5,779 bases of DNA from an uncultured Planctomycetaceae bacterium (lineage in GTDB: Bacteria > Planctomycetota > Planctomycetia > Pirellulales > JACPPG01): positions 1-5,779 of the forward strand of contig CAMFLN010000256.1 of NCBI GenBank assembly GCA_945957305.1, given 5' to 3'. Numbering within the stretch: the stretch's first letter is position 1; every line of letters starts with the position of its first letter. Shown here in pieces: positions 1 through 5,779 of this stretch. The position numbers were made by a program, and so were the translations under genes. The notes under the pieces were generated by a model that ran no database searches, was not told the origin of the DNA, and saw only the letters and a list, made by a program, of their open reading frames with translations.

Positions 1-1
1 T

Positions 2-1084
2 GCCGCGGTACTGGGCGGCCAGGGAGAAGTTGCGGCGAATGAGAACGAGGCCCGTCTGCTGGCGGATGCGCTACGCGAAATTGCCAAGCGCAAAGGGCGC
101 TCGCCGGCGCTGGCGGCCGCGATGGCCGATCCGCAAACGACCGTGTTCCGCTACACGCGAGTGCAGGACGGCCTGGTCGATTACTTCACGACTGAGGAAG
201 TCGCCGCCGGTCGAGATCCGGCAGCCTGGCAGCAAGGTCCCGAGATCGGGCGGCGCGGCCAAACCTTGCAGCTGTCCGGCGAAGAGGCGGAGCAATACGG
301 CGTCGCGCGCTATCTGGCCCGCGATTTCGAAGAGTTCAAGGCACATTACGGGCTGGAAGGCGATCCAGCGCTCGTCGAACCAAGTTGGGCACATATCTTG
401 ATCGACGCGTTAAACTCGCCCGGCGTCAGTTGGCTGCTGTTGCTCATTGGCGGCGCCGCGTTGTACGCGGAATTGCAGGCGCCCGGCGTCGGCCTCGGAG
501 GGCTGATCTCGGCGCTGTGCTTCTTGTTGTATTTTTGGTTAGCCTATCTCGGGGGAACGGCCGGCTGGTTGGAAGTACTGCTCTTCCTGACCGGCGTAGT
601 ATGCCTGATGCTGGAAGTCTTCGTGCTGCCCGGCGTGGGCGTTTTCGGTCTGGCTGGCGGCTTGCTGGTTGTGGCGTCCTTGGTGCTTGCCAGTCAAACC
701 TTTGTCCTGCCCCGCAACGAGTATCAGATGACGCAGTTGCGCAACAGCTTGCTGCTGTTAACGACAGCCGGAGCAGGCGTGGTGGCGCTGGCGGTGCTGA
801 TCAATCGCTTCCTGCCGCATGCCCCCATGTTCAACCGGATGATGCTCGCGCCGCCGACGCCGGAAGAGCTGACGCTGATTCACCAGCGCGAAGCGGTGGC
901 GCGGTTCGATCACCTGGAAGGGCAACAAGGGAAAACAACCACGCCGCTGCTGCCCAGTGGAAAAGCACAGTTCGGCGAGGAGTTGGTCGACGTCATCGCC
1001 GATGGAGAAGTGATCGAACGGAATCAACCGGTGCGCGTCGTCGAAGTGCGGGGCAACCGTGTCCTGGTGCGGAGAGTTACTTAG
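2..1084 (+). CDS. Long NfeD family protein (ClpP-like protease plus membrane and OB domains), 5' end missing
   Basis: The frame is open from the first bases of the window, so this is the C-terminal 360 residues of a longer protein; the Met at 122 is internal. In family terms it is a YqeZ/NfeD1b-type protein: a ClpP-like serine protease domain, a multi-pass membrane region and a C-terminal OB fold, thought to work with the flotillin-like FloA in membrane microdomains. Visible residues 1-80 match the end of the protease domain, including the KRKGRSPALAAAM stretch typical of it; the catalytic Ser/Lys motifs would lie upstream of the window. About five hydrophobic segments follow, encoded roughly at 420-810, with the NfeD-like LEVFVLPGVGVFGLAGG loop. 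The OB fold lies at about 925-1080, with LLPSGKAQFG and a VRVVEVRGNRVLVRR end. A short NfeD paralogue and floA follow on the same strand. Family assignment is firm; protease activity cannot be judged here. Confidence 0.93.
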   Translation, partial: AAVLGGQGEVAANENEARLLADALREIAKRKGRSPALAAAMADPQTTVFRYTRVQDGLVDYFTTEEVAAGRDPAAWQQGPEIGRRGQTLQLSGEEAEQYGVARYLARDFEEFKAHYGLEGDPALVEPSWAHILIDALNSPGVSWLLLLIGGAALYAELQAPGVGLGGLISALCFLLYFWLAYLGGTAGWLEVLLFLTGVVCLMLEVFVLPGVGVFGLAGGLLVVASLVLASQTFVLPRNEYQMTQLRNSLLLLTTAGAGVVALAVLINRFLPHAPMFNRMMLAPPTPEELTLIHQREAVARFDHLEGQQGKTTTPLLPSGKAQFGEELVDVIADGEVIERNQPVRVVEVRGNRVLVRRVT

Positions 1085-1198
1085 CGGCACAACGCGCCTC
1101 CAGTTGGCATCGGCGAATGTCGCGGCCAACCTCGGCGAACCTTTCGGCAGCGGCCGTCTCAATTATTGCGCACGCAGGGAACAACACTGATCGGCGAT

Positions 1199-1777
1199 AT
1201 GGATTACCTGTTCTGGGCGACAATTTTGTTGAGCGTCGGCCTGATTCTGGCGGTGCTCGAGGTGTTCGTACCCTCGGGCGGTCTGCTGGGATTTTTGGCG
1301 TTCGTTTCTCTCTTCTCGGCTGTCGCCCTGGCCTTTCGCCACGGTCCCTGGTCCGGAATCAGCGTGTTGGGCGTTGCGGTTTTCGCCGTGCCTGCCGGCT
1401 TGATTTTCGCGCTGCAGTGGTGGCCCAAGACGCCGATGGGGCGGCGCATCTTGCTGCCGCTGCCCACGCGCGACGAGGTTCTGCCCGATAGCGACAAGCG
1501 CCGCAGCCTGAAGAGCCTGGTCGGTAAGATCGGCAAGGCGAAGTCCTTGATGCTCCCCAGCGGCGCCGTAGAGATCGAAGGTACGACAGTGGACGCGCTG
1601 AGCGAAGGGATGGCGATCGAAGCGGGATCGTGGGTCAAGATCATCGAAGTACGGGGCACGCGCGTCGTGGTACGCCCTACCGAAGAGCGCCCTACGACAG
1701 CCGTGCCACACGACGAAGCTCTCGATCAGTCGATCGAGTCAATTGGTCTCGATCCGTTCGAGGATCCTTTGGCTTAG
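1199..1777 (+). CDS. Short NfeD family protein (membrane segments plus OB fold, no protease domain)
   Basis: This 192-residue protein has three hydrophobic segments (about residues 4-24, 27-47 and 52-73, including LAVLEVFVPSGGLLGFLAF). A soluble C-terminal OB fold follows at about residues 105-160, with LMLPSGAVEIEG and VKIIEVRGTRVVVRP. The fold lines up with that of the upstream long NfeD (LLPSGKAQFG and VRVVEVRGNRVLVRR), so the two are paralogues. There is no protease domain, which fits an NfeD1a/short type that probably binds or stabilises FloA at the membrane. I chose the ATG at 1199 because the membrane segment begins right after it. An in-frame TTG at 1166 adds 11 residues, and AGGGA at 1176-1180 is 18 bases from the ATG, too far for a good Shine-Dalgarno site. 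An acidic tail with IGLDPFEDPLA ends the protein. The gene lies 114 bases after the long nfeD and 196 before floA, probably in one expression unit. Confidence 0.9.
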   Translation: MDYLFWATILLSVGLILAVLEVFVPSGGLLGFLAFVSLFSAVALAFRHGPWSGISVLGVAVFAVPAGLIFALQWWPKTPMGRRILLPLPTRDEVLPDSDKRRSLKSLVGKIGKAKSLMLPSGAVEIEGTTVDALSEGMAIEAGSWVKIIEVRGTRVVVRPTEERPTTAVPHDEALDQSIESIGLDPFEDPLA

Positions 1778-1843
1778 GCGGCCTGCTGGTGACATTTCGC
1801 CGCCGGTCCAGCCTTCGGCCGACCATGCTGGTGTTTTTGCCGG

Positions 1844-1867
1844 TTTTCCCGGCCCCGGGCGGGAAAA
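1844..1867. repeat. Perfect 8-bp inverted repeat between nfeD and floA
   Basis: TTTTCCCG (1844-1851) pairs exactly with CGGGAAAA (1860-1867) around an 8-base GC-rich loop. The stem could terminate transcription after the short nfeD gene. However, the T-run lies in the 5' arm, and no T-run follows the stem on either strand, so it is not a canonical intrinsic terminator. Confidence 0.4.
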
Positions 1868-1892
1868 AAGGATGCACGCCAAGCGCGATTTG

Positions 1893-1913
1893 CGCCGCTA
1901 CAATTAAGCGGCG
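1893..1913. promoter_or_regulatory. Dyad around a TACAAT -10-like hexamer, candidate floA promoter/operator
   Basis: CGCCGCT (1893-1899) and AGCGGCG (1907-1913) form a perfect 7-bp inverted repeat with loop ACAATTA. The hexamer TACAAT (1899-1904) matches the sigma70 -10 consensus TATAAT at five of six positions. It lies about 70 bases upstream of the floA ATG. No good -35 box is seen at the expected distance (the region near 1876-1881 is ACGCCA). The element may be a promoter with an operator over its -10, or simply an RNA hairpin in the leader. Confidence 0.35.
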
Positions 1914-1960
1914 TGAATCGGGCGGCCTCCGGCCTTGCGGCGGCCGATTGCAAACTGCTT

Positions 1961-1964
1961 AGGA
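1961..1964 (+). promoter_or_regulatory. Ribosome binding site of floA
   Basis: AGGA ends nine bases before the ATG at 1974. This decides the start over the in-frame TTG at 1935, which would add 13 residues ([13 protein letters not shown]) unlike any FloA N terminus. Confidence 0.6.
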
Positions 1965-1973
1965 ACCTGCTCC

Positions 1974-3035
1974 ATGGCGCTCTTCGCCGACACGGATATC
2001 AGCAACGTTATTTGGATCGTGATCTTATTCGCGCTGCTGATCGGCGGCCTGATTTTTTTCGCGATCTTCGCCCGCTATTTTCGACTGTACGTGCAAAGCG
2101 TCACCACCGGCGCAGGGATCGGCATTTTCGACCTGCTCGGCATGACCTTTCGCAAGGTGAACCCCACGGTCATTGTGCGCAGCAAGATCATGGCCGTGCA
2201 GGCGGGCTTGGGCGAATCGACCGGCATTACGAGCAAAGCGCTCGAAGCCCACTACCTGGCCGGTGGTAATGTGCCGCTAGTGATCCGCTCGATGATCGCG
2301 GCCGCTAAGGCCAAGACCATCGACCTCGATTTCAAGCTGGCCACGGCCATCGACCTGGCCGGGCGCAACGTGCTCGAAGCCGTGCAGACGAGCGTCTATC
2401 CGAAGGTAATCGATTGCCCGCCGCGCAACGCCTCGCGGCAAACGCTGGATGCCGTCGCCAAGAACGGTATTCAGTTGAAAGTCAAAGCCCGTGTCACCGT
2501 CCGCGCCAACCTGAACCAGGTCATCGGCGGCGCCATGGAAGAAACGATCATCGCGCGGGTGGGCGAAGGAATTGTCAGCGCGATCGGCTCGGCCGAGACG
2601 CATCTCGAGGTGCTTGCCAACCCGGACCGCATCTCGAAAGCTGTGCTCGCCCGCCGGCTCGACTCGCAGACCGCCTTCGAAATCGTGTCGATCGATATCG
2701 CGGACATCGACGTCGGCCAGAACGTGGGTGCTCGCTTGCAGGCTGATCAGGCCGAAGCGGATATGCGCGTCGCGCGTGCCAATGCCGAGGGACGCCGCGC
2801 CATGGCCGTGGCGCAAGAGCAGGAAATGATCGCCCAGATCGAAGAAAGCCGCGCCAAGCTGGTCGAGGCCGACGCCGAAGTGCCGCAGGCCGTGGCCGAT
2901 TCGATTCGCGGCGGAACGATGGGCATCCTGGATTACTACAAGCTGCGCAATGTGCAAGCCGACACCGAGATGCGCACCGCGATTGCCGGCGGCGGGGCCC
3001 AGAACCGCAACGGACAAAAGGCGCAGCAATCATGA
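1974..3035 (+). CDS. floA: Flotillin-like protein FloA
   Basis: FloA is an SPFH-family scaffold that oligomerises in the inner leaflet and organises functional membrane microdomains. The 353-residue product is slightly longer than the usual ~330. A hydrophobic anchor covers about residues 12-32. The SPFH/PHB domain follows, with near-diagnostic FloA stretches: [28 protein letters not shown] and [19 protein letters not shown]. From about residue 256 there is an Ala/Glu-rich coiled-coil region ([18 protein letters not shown], then [12 protein letters not shown], then [18 protein letters not shown]). The end has the family [16 protein letters not shown] motif, then a divergent Gln/Asn-rich tail. 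The ATG at 1974 has AGGA nine bases upstream. Two NfeD genes precede it, as expected for NfeD-FloA partners. Its TGA overlaps the ATG of the next gene. Identification rests on many motifs shared with Bacillus YqfA/FloA and is firm. Confidence 0.96.
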   Translation: MALFADTDISNVIWIVILFALLIGGLIFFAIFARYFRLYVQSVTTGAGIGIFDLLGMTFRKVNPTVIVRSKIMAVQAGLGESTGITSKALEAHYLAGGNVPLVIRSMIAAAKAKTIDLDFKLATAIDLAGRNVLEAVQTSVYPKVIDCPPRNASRQTLDAVAKNGIQLKVKARVTVRANLNQVIGGAMEETIIARVGEGIVSAIGSAETHLEVLANPDRISKAVLARRLDSQTAFEIVSIDIADIDVGQNVGARLQADQAEADMRVARANAEGRRAMAVAQEQEMIAQIEESRAKLVEADAEVPQAVADSIRGGTMGILDYYKLRNVQADTEMRTAIAGGGAQNRNGQKAQQS

Positions 3036-3667
3036 ACCTGCCATTGCTGTGGGCCGATTTTGACTGGGTCAAGCTGGTCGTCCCGTTGATCATGTTTGGC
3101 GTATGGGTTTTCAACCGGTTGATGGGGGGTGAAACCCCCGCGGCCAAGCAAGCCAAGGCCCGCCAGCAAGCCCGCGCCAAGCCGCCCCAGCCCGCCGGCG
3201 GCGAACGCCAACGCGTGGAAGACGAGGTGGGAGAATTCCTGCGCCGCGCGGCCCAACAGCGGGGCGCCCGCGATCCGGTCGCTCCGCCAGCTGGTCCTCC
3301 GCCCAAGCCTCCGCGTCCGGCGCGAAAGCCTCTCGACCGCGACGAGCGCCGGGCCGATACGGCTCGCGCAGAGTCCGAGACGTCAGCTCGTGCTCCCGAG
3401 CTTGCTCCCACGATCGGCAGTCGCTTGTCCCAGCGCAGTGTGCAGGCCGTCGAAGTCAAGCAGGCGGAAGCGGCCATGGAGTCGCACCTGGCCGAAGCGT
3501 TCAGTCACCAGGTCGGCACCTTGGGAGGCGAGAGGCATCCGCTCGATACGGACGAAGCCGTCTCCTCGCCCACCACCGACGTGGCGGCAATGCTGCGTGA
3601 TCCGCGCAGCATTCGCGACGCCATCATTGTGAGTGAAATCCTGCGCCGACCAGAAGAGCGCTGGTAA
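3032..3667 (+). CDS. Single-pass membrane protein of unknown function, coupled to floA
   Basis: I do not recognise a named family. The 211-residue product starts at an ATG that overlaps the floA stop (ATGA), which implies translational coupling and matched expression with FloA. Residues about 12-28 ([19 protein letters not shown]) form one hydrophobic segment. A long low-complexity linker rich in Ala, Pro, Arg, Gln and Glu follows to about residue 130. The C-terminal part looks folded: [15 protein letters not shown], then a compact tail with [17 protein letters not shown] followed by RRPEERW. The tail has the look of a conserved short motif at the very end of the protein. The architecture is an anchor, a flexible tether and a C-terminal interaction domain. 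From position alone, a role as a FloA/NfeD microdomain partner is an inference. It sits where yqfB sits in Bacillus, but I see no similarity to YqfB. Confidence 0.85.
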   Translation: MNLPLLWADFDWVKLVVPLIMFGVWVFNRLMGGETPAAKQAKARQQARAKPPQPAGGERQRVEDEVGEFLRRAAQQRGARDPVAPPAGPPPKPPRPARKPLDRDERRADTARAESETSARAPELAPTIGSRLSQRSVQAVEVKQAEAAMESHLAEAFSHQVGTLGGERHPLDTDEAVSSPTTDVAAMLRDPRSIRDAIIVSEILRRPEERW

Positions 3668-3717
3668 CGGGCTGACGGGCGAACGTCCTTGCGGGGGGCG
3701 CTGTCATAGGGTCAGAT

Positions 3718-3747
3718 TCAACGTGCCGCGCACAGCGTGCGCGTTGA
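3718..3747. repeat. REP-like imperfect palindrome upstream of the MFS gene
   Basis: CGCGCAC (3727-3733) and GTGCGCG (3737-3743) form a 7-bp stem with loop AGC. Outside it, TCAA (3718-3721) pairs with TTGA (3744-3747), leaving a 5-base bulge on the 5' side. GGGTCAGA immediately precedes it, a string often seen at the edge of REP/RAYT-type repeats. Whether it is repeated elsewhere in the genome cannot be seen here; it could also be the 3' hairpin of the floA cluster. Confidence 0.35.
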
Positions 3748-3783
3748 TCCGCCGCTCGAGGCGATCCGAAGTATCACCGCCGC

Positions 3784-3790
3784 AGGAAGG
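3784..3790 (+). promoter_or_regulatory. Shine-Dalgarno-like AGGAAGG before the MFS gene
   Basis: AGGAAGG lies 12 bases before the GTG at 3803, a little far but otherwise strong. It favours that GTG over the upstream GTG at 3737, which has no such site and lies inside the palindrome. Confidence 0.4.
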
Positions 3791-3802
3791 CCCGCCCGAA
3801 CC

Positions 3803-5023
3803 GTGAACCCTCCCCCTCCCGCGGACAGCGCCCCGCGCACGGACAACGCCCAGCGATTGCCGGCGAATGTAAAATTGCTCGGCGCGACGAGCCTGGTCAA
3901 TGATATCGCCAGCGAGATGATCTATCCGCTGCTGCCGGACCTGCTCAAAGGGATCATGGGAACCGGCTACCAGCAGATCACGCTGGTGCTGGGCGTGATC
4001 GAAGGGATCGCCGAAGCTATCTCCAGCATTCTCAAGCTCTTTGCGGGCAGCTGGTCCGACCACACCGGGCGTCGCAAAGTGTGGATTGTCACCGGCTACA
4101 CCATCGCCGCCATCACGCGACCGCTGTTGGGGCTGGTTGTGTATCCCTGGCAGGTTCTCTCCTGCCGGGTCGGAGATCGGTTGGGAAAAGGAATTCGGTC
4201 GAGCGCCCGTGACGCCGTGATCGCCGAAAGCACGCCGCCAGAAATCCGCGGCTGGGCCTTCGGGTTTCACCGCGCCATGGACCATCTGGGCGCGGCGATC
4301 GGACCTGTGCTGGCGACACTGTTCTTGTGGCAGTGGCCCGATCGACTGCAGACGCTCTTTCTATTGACGATCATTCCCGGCATCGTGGTAGTGCTGATCT
4401 TGATTTTCGGGCTGCGCGAGCCGGTGCGAAGCGTCGCGGCCGGTCAACCCTTTGTATGGTCGCTGGCGCCCTTGAGCGGAAACTTTCGCCTGTACCTGGT
4501 CTCGCTGGCGGTCTTCACGCTGGGAAATTCCAGCGATCTGTTTCTGCTCGCTCGCAGCGGTCAGTTGGGCGTCTCGGAGCGGATGCTGCCGATCATGTGG
4601 TTTCTGTTCCACGTGGCGAAAAGCGGCGGCAATTTGCTCGTGGGCCGACTGGTCGAACGCATCGGGGCTCGTCGGCTGATCATCTTCGGCTGGCTGGCCT
4701 ACGCGCTGGTCTACTTGGGCTTCGCCCTGGCCAGCGAGGCGTGGCACGCGTGGGCGCTCTTTCTCGCTTACGCGGTGTTTTACTCGCTGACGGAGCCACC
4801 GGAGAAAACGCTGGTGGCGCAACTTGTCCCTGGCGAGCGCAAAGGGTTGGCCTACGGCTGGTACAACTTCGCGATTGGCGTGGCCGCCATGCCAGCGAGC
4901 GTGCTGTTCGGCTTTCTGTACAAAGACTTTGGAGCGCTCGCCGCCTTCAGCATGGGCGCCGCTTTGGCGCTCGTGGCCGCCGCGCTCTTGATGTGCGTGA
5001 AACAGCCCGCCGCACACGCCTGA
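3803..5023 (+). CDS. MFS transporter, MJ1317-like subfamily
   Basis: This is a major facilitator superfamily permease of about 406 residues with roughly 12 hydrophobic segments; its substrate is unknown. After a short Pro-rich cytoplasmic N terminus, the first membrane segment has the subfamily signature SLVNDIASEMIYPLLP. Loop 2-3 carries MFS motif A as GSWSDHTGRRKVW (about residues 80-95). GDRLGKGIRSSARDAVIA (about residues 123-142) is characteristic of MJ1317-like transporters. A second, degenerate motif A (GRLVERIGARR) marks the start of the C-terminal half, as expected for a duplicated 6+6 architecture. I chose the GTG at 3803 because of the AGGAAGG upstream; a GTG at 3737 would add 22 residues and a TAG at 3707 bars anything longer. 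No clear promoter is seen. The gene is separated from the floA cluster by a palindrome, so it is probably independent, and it ends four bases from a convergent thioesterase gene. Family is firm; substrate and exact start are not. Confidence 0.9.
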   Translation: MNPPPPADSAPRTDNAQRLPANVKLLGATSLVNDIASEMIYPLLPDLLKGIMGTGYQQITLVLGVIEGIAEAISSILKLFAGSWSDHTGRRKVWIVTGYTIAAITRPLLGLVVYPWQVLSCRVGDRLGKGIRSSARDAVIAESTPPEIRGWAFGFHRAMDHLGAAIGPVLATLFLWQWPDRLQTLFLLTIIPGIVVVLILIFGLREPVRSVAAGQPFVWSLAPLSGNFRLYLVSLAVFTLGNSSDLFLLARSGQLGVSERMLPIMWFLFHVAKSGGNLLVGRLVERIGARRLIIFGWLAYALVYLGFALASEAWHAWALFLAYAVFYSLTEPPEKTLVAQLVPGERKGLAYGWYNFAIGVAAMPASVLFGFLYKDFGALAAFSMGAALALVAAALLMCVKQPAAHA

Positions 5024-5027
5024 ATCT

Positions 5028-5447
5028 TCACGTCTTATCGGCCACGATCTCGAAGGCGCTAGCCACCTCGGGCGGAATTCGCGCGAGCGAGAAATTATCG
5101 AACTTGACGAAGGCCCATTCCGTGGCGGCTGTGACCAACAGCGCTCCGTCGCTGCGGCGAATCATCTGATAACGGCGTAAACAGGAGAGGCGGCGAAAAT
5201 CGGCGACCCAGGTCCGCACCGTTACTTCGTCGCCGGCGAAGGCCGACTGCTGGTACTTGATCTCGTGCGAGCGGACGACAAACCCCGCCCCCAGCTGCTC
5301 GTATTTTTCGGCGGGCCAGCCTTGCGCGGCCGAATGGGCCAGCGCCGCAGCCAAAGCCCAACGCAAGTATTCCAAGTTGTTCACATGCCCTAGCCGGTCA
5401 ATGTGCTCGGGCGTGACAGTCAGATGGTGTTCGTAAACGGCGGGCAT
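5028..5447 (-). CDS. Acyl-CoA thioesterase, 4HBT/YbgC-like hotdog fold
   Basis: This 139-residue protein has the usual length for a single hotdog-domain thioesterase, which hydrolyses acyl-CoA thioesters in the cytosol, usually as a dimer or tetramer. Near the N terminus it has the family signature HIDRLGHVNNLEYLRW; the Asp at residue 17 occupies the position of the catalytic Asp of 4-hydroxybenzoyl-CoA thioesterase. Later strands match the family: HEIKYQQSAFAGDEVTVRTWV and TAATEWAFVKFDN. I chose the ATG at 5445-5447 because the domain begins directly after it. The reading frame stays open upstream on this strand, but that stretch is a low-complexity repeat and antisense to another gene. No Shine-Dalgarno site is visible. 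It converges on the MFS gene and faces away from a TetR-type regulator gene. The acyl substrate cannot be told from sequence. Confidence 0.9.
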   Translation of the reverse strand: MPAVYEHHLTVTPEHIDRLGHVNNLEYLRWALAAALAHSAAQGWPAEKYEQLGAGFVVRSHEIKYQQSAFAGDEVTVRTWVADFRRLSCLRRYQMIRRSDGALLVTAATEWAFVKFDNFSLARIPPEVASAFEIVADKT

Positions 5448-5451
5448 GGGG

Positions 5452-5483
5452 AAATGATGAATGATGAAGGCAAAATGATGAAT
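5452..5483. repeat. AT-rich ATGATGAAT direct repeat
   Basis: AAATGATGAAT occurs exactly at 5452-5462 and again at 5473-5483 (21-base period), with a further ATGATGAA at 5462-5469. On the minus strand it reads ATTCATCATT repeatedly. It is much more AT-rich than its surroundings and lies immediately upstream of the thioesterase start, in its presumed leader or promoter. Confidence 0.6.
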
Positions 5484-5597
5484 AGAAAACCCGCTGGCAA
5501 TTGAACGTCCTCGGCCGTCACTGGACGACTTGTTTCGCCATGCGTCGTCAGACGGCGGTGAGACCATCATTCTGCTTTTGGCCCTGGCGTCCACCCC

Positions 5598-5626
5598 TTG
5601 CCCCGATTCCGGCCCCCCGATATCAT
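5598..5626 (+). promoter_or_regulatory. Candidate sigma70-type promoter of the TetR-family gene
   Basis: TTGCCC (5598-5603; four of six matches to TTGACA) and TATCAT (5621-5626; five of six matches to TATAAT) are separated by exactly 17 bases. The predicted transcription start, near 5633, falls inside the palindrome at 5630-5645, giving a leader of about 53 bases. The TTGACA at 5642-5647 has no matching -10 downstream. Confidence 0.5.
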
Positions 5627-5629
5627 GAT

Positions 5630-5645
5630 TCAAACGAACGTTTGA
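5630..5645. promoter_or_regulatory. Perfect 16-bp palindromic operator candidate
   Basis: TCAAACG (5630-5636) and CGTTTGA (5639-5645) are exact inverted repeats around AA. The site lies four bases downstream of the TATCAT -10 box and 40 bases upstream of the regulator ATG, a typical place for autorepression by a TetR-family protein. The half-site resembles the GAAAC-N-GTTTC/CAAAC type used by PsrA-like regulators. Confidence 0.6.
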
Positions 5646-5685
5646 CAGAATTGGATCTTGGCCAGAAGCGACTGAGCCCCCTTTC

Positions 5686-5779
5686 ATGGTTCCCCCGGCC
5701 GACACTCGCACGCAAATTCTCGACACGGCCGAACGGTTGTTTGCCGCCCGTGGCATCGATGCCGTGAGCATTCGCACGC
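5686..5779 (+). CDS. TetR-family transcriptional regulator, N-terminal fragment cut by window end
   Basis: The frame from the ATG at 5686 is open to the window edge and gives 31 residues. TRTQILDTAERLFAARGIDA followed by VSIRT is the classic first helix and turn of a TetR N-terminal DNA-binding domain; the recognition helix and ligand domain lie beyond the window. TetR proteins are usually dimeric repressors released by a small ligand. The ATG is preceded by only weak purine matches (GAAG at about 5665), so the start rests on the domain beginning a few residues in. A promoter and a perfect palindrome lie upstream, suggesting autoregulation. Its divergent neighbour is a thioesterase, but the main targets may be downstream, out of view. 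Confidence 0.85.
   Translation, partial: MVPPADTRTQILDTAERLFAARGIDAVSIRT

Larger units (their letters stand above)
5448..5685. other. Divergent intergenic region between thioesterase and tetR-type gene
   Basis: These 238 bases lie between two gene starts that point away from each other. They hold the ATGATGAAT repeat near the thioesterase, and a promoter plus palindromic operator near the regulator. The middle (about 5490-5595) shows only short GACG/CGTC inverted repeats and no convincing gene. No clear minus-strand promoter for the thioesterase was found. Confidence 0.6.

Noticed and set aside
122..124. ATG as the start of the first NfeD
   Set aside because: The frame is open to the window edge and the residues before it match the protease domain, so it is an internal Met.
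1103..1130. GTTGGC/GCCAAC inverted repeat between the nfeD genes
   Set aside because: The 6-bp stem encloses a large, poorly paired loop and has no T-tail; such matches are expected by chance in GC-rich DNA.
385..1491. A 368-codon plus-strand frame across both nfeD genes
   Set aside because: It is an Arg/Ala-rich shadow frame of GC-rich DNA overlapping two recognisable NfeD genes.
2575..3477. A 300-codon minus-strand frame opposite floA and the next gene
   Set aside because: Its composition is typical of an antisense shadow and no domain is recognisable, while the plus strand codes for clear FloA.
4327..5169. A 280-codon plus-strand frame in the MFS gene
   Set aside because: It overlaps the membrane-segment-rich MFS frame and shows no hydrophobic pattern or motif of its own.
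5642..5647. TTGACA as a -35 box
   Set aside because: There is no -10-like hexamer about 17 bases downstream; part of it belongs to the palindrome.
5501..5767. An 88-codon plus-strand frame in the divergent region
   Set aside because: It starts at TTG, runs through the promoter and operator, and overlaps the TetR start in another frame; no protein-like features.
5028..5777. A 249-residue minus-strand frame extending the thioesterase upstream
   Set aside because: The extra 110 residues come from the repeat tract and from DNA antisense to the TetR gene and its promoter; homology begins only at the ATG at 5447.

Overview
The window is GC-rich, densely coded bacterial chromosome. It most resembles a planctomycete, probably of the Pirellulales type. 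That assignment is an inference from gene content and style: a long NfeD, a short NfeD and FloA in a row, weak or absent Shine-Dalgarno sites at several starts, and an ATTCATCATT-type low-complexity repeat. No rRNA or other taxonomic marker is present.

Positions 2-3667 hold a plus-strand membrane-microdomain cluster. First comes the C-terminal part of a long NfeD protein, whose protease half is cut off by the window edge. It is followed by a second, short NfeD (membrane segments plus OB fold, no protease), then a full-length flotillin-like FloA, then a 211-residue protein of unknown function. That last gene overlaps the floA stop by four bases (ATGA) and is therefore probably translationally coupled to it. 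The layout parallels the Bacillus yqeZ-yqfA-yqfB region, with a duplicated NfeD and a different third partner. The 196-base gap before floA carries two inverted repeats; one is centred on a TACAAT promoter-like hexamer.

Positions 3668-5023 hold a short spacer with a REP-like imperfect palindrome and a plus-strand MFS transporter of the MJ1317-like type. A small hotdog-fold acyl-CoA thioesterase lies on the minus strand at 5028-5447. It converges on the transporter gene, with only four bases between the two stops.

Positions 5448-5685 form a divergent regulatory region with an AT-rich ATGATGAAT repeat, a plausible sigma70-type promoter and a perfect 16-bp palindrome. The first 31 codons of a TetR-family repressor follow and run off the window end. 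The palindrome just downstream of the -10 suggests that the repressor controls itself, and its half-site resembles that of fatty-acid-sensing PsrA-type regulators.

The most likely under-described item is the FloA-coupled single-pass protein with its conserved-looking C-terminal tail. I see no CRISPR, tRNA, rRNA, phage or insertion-sequence gene.
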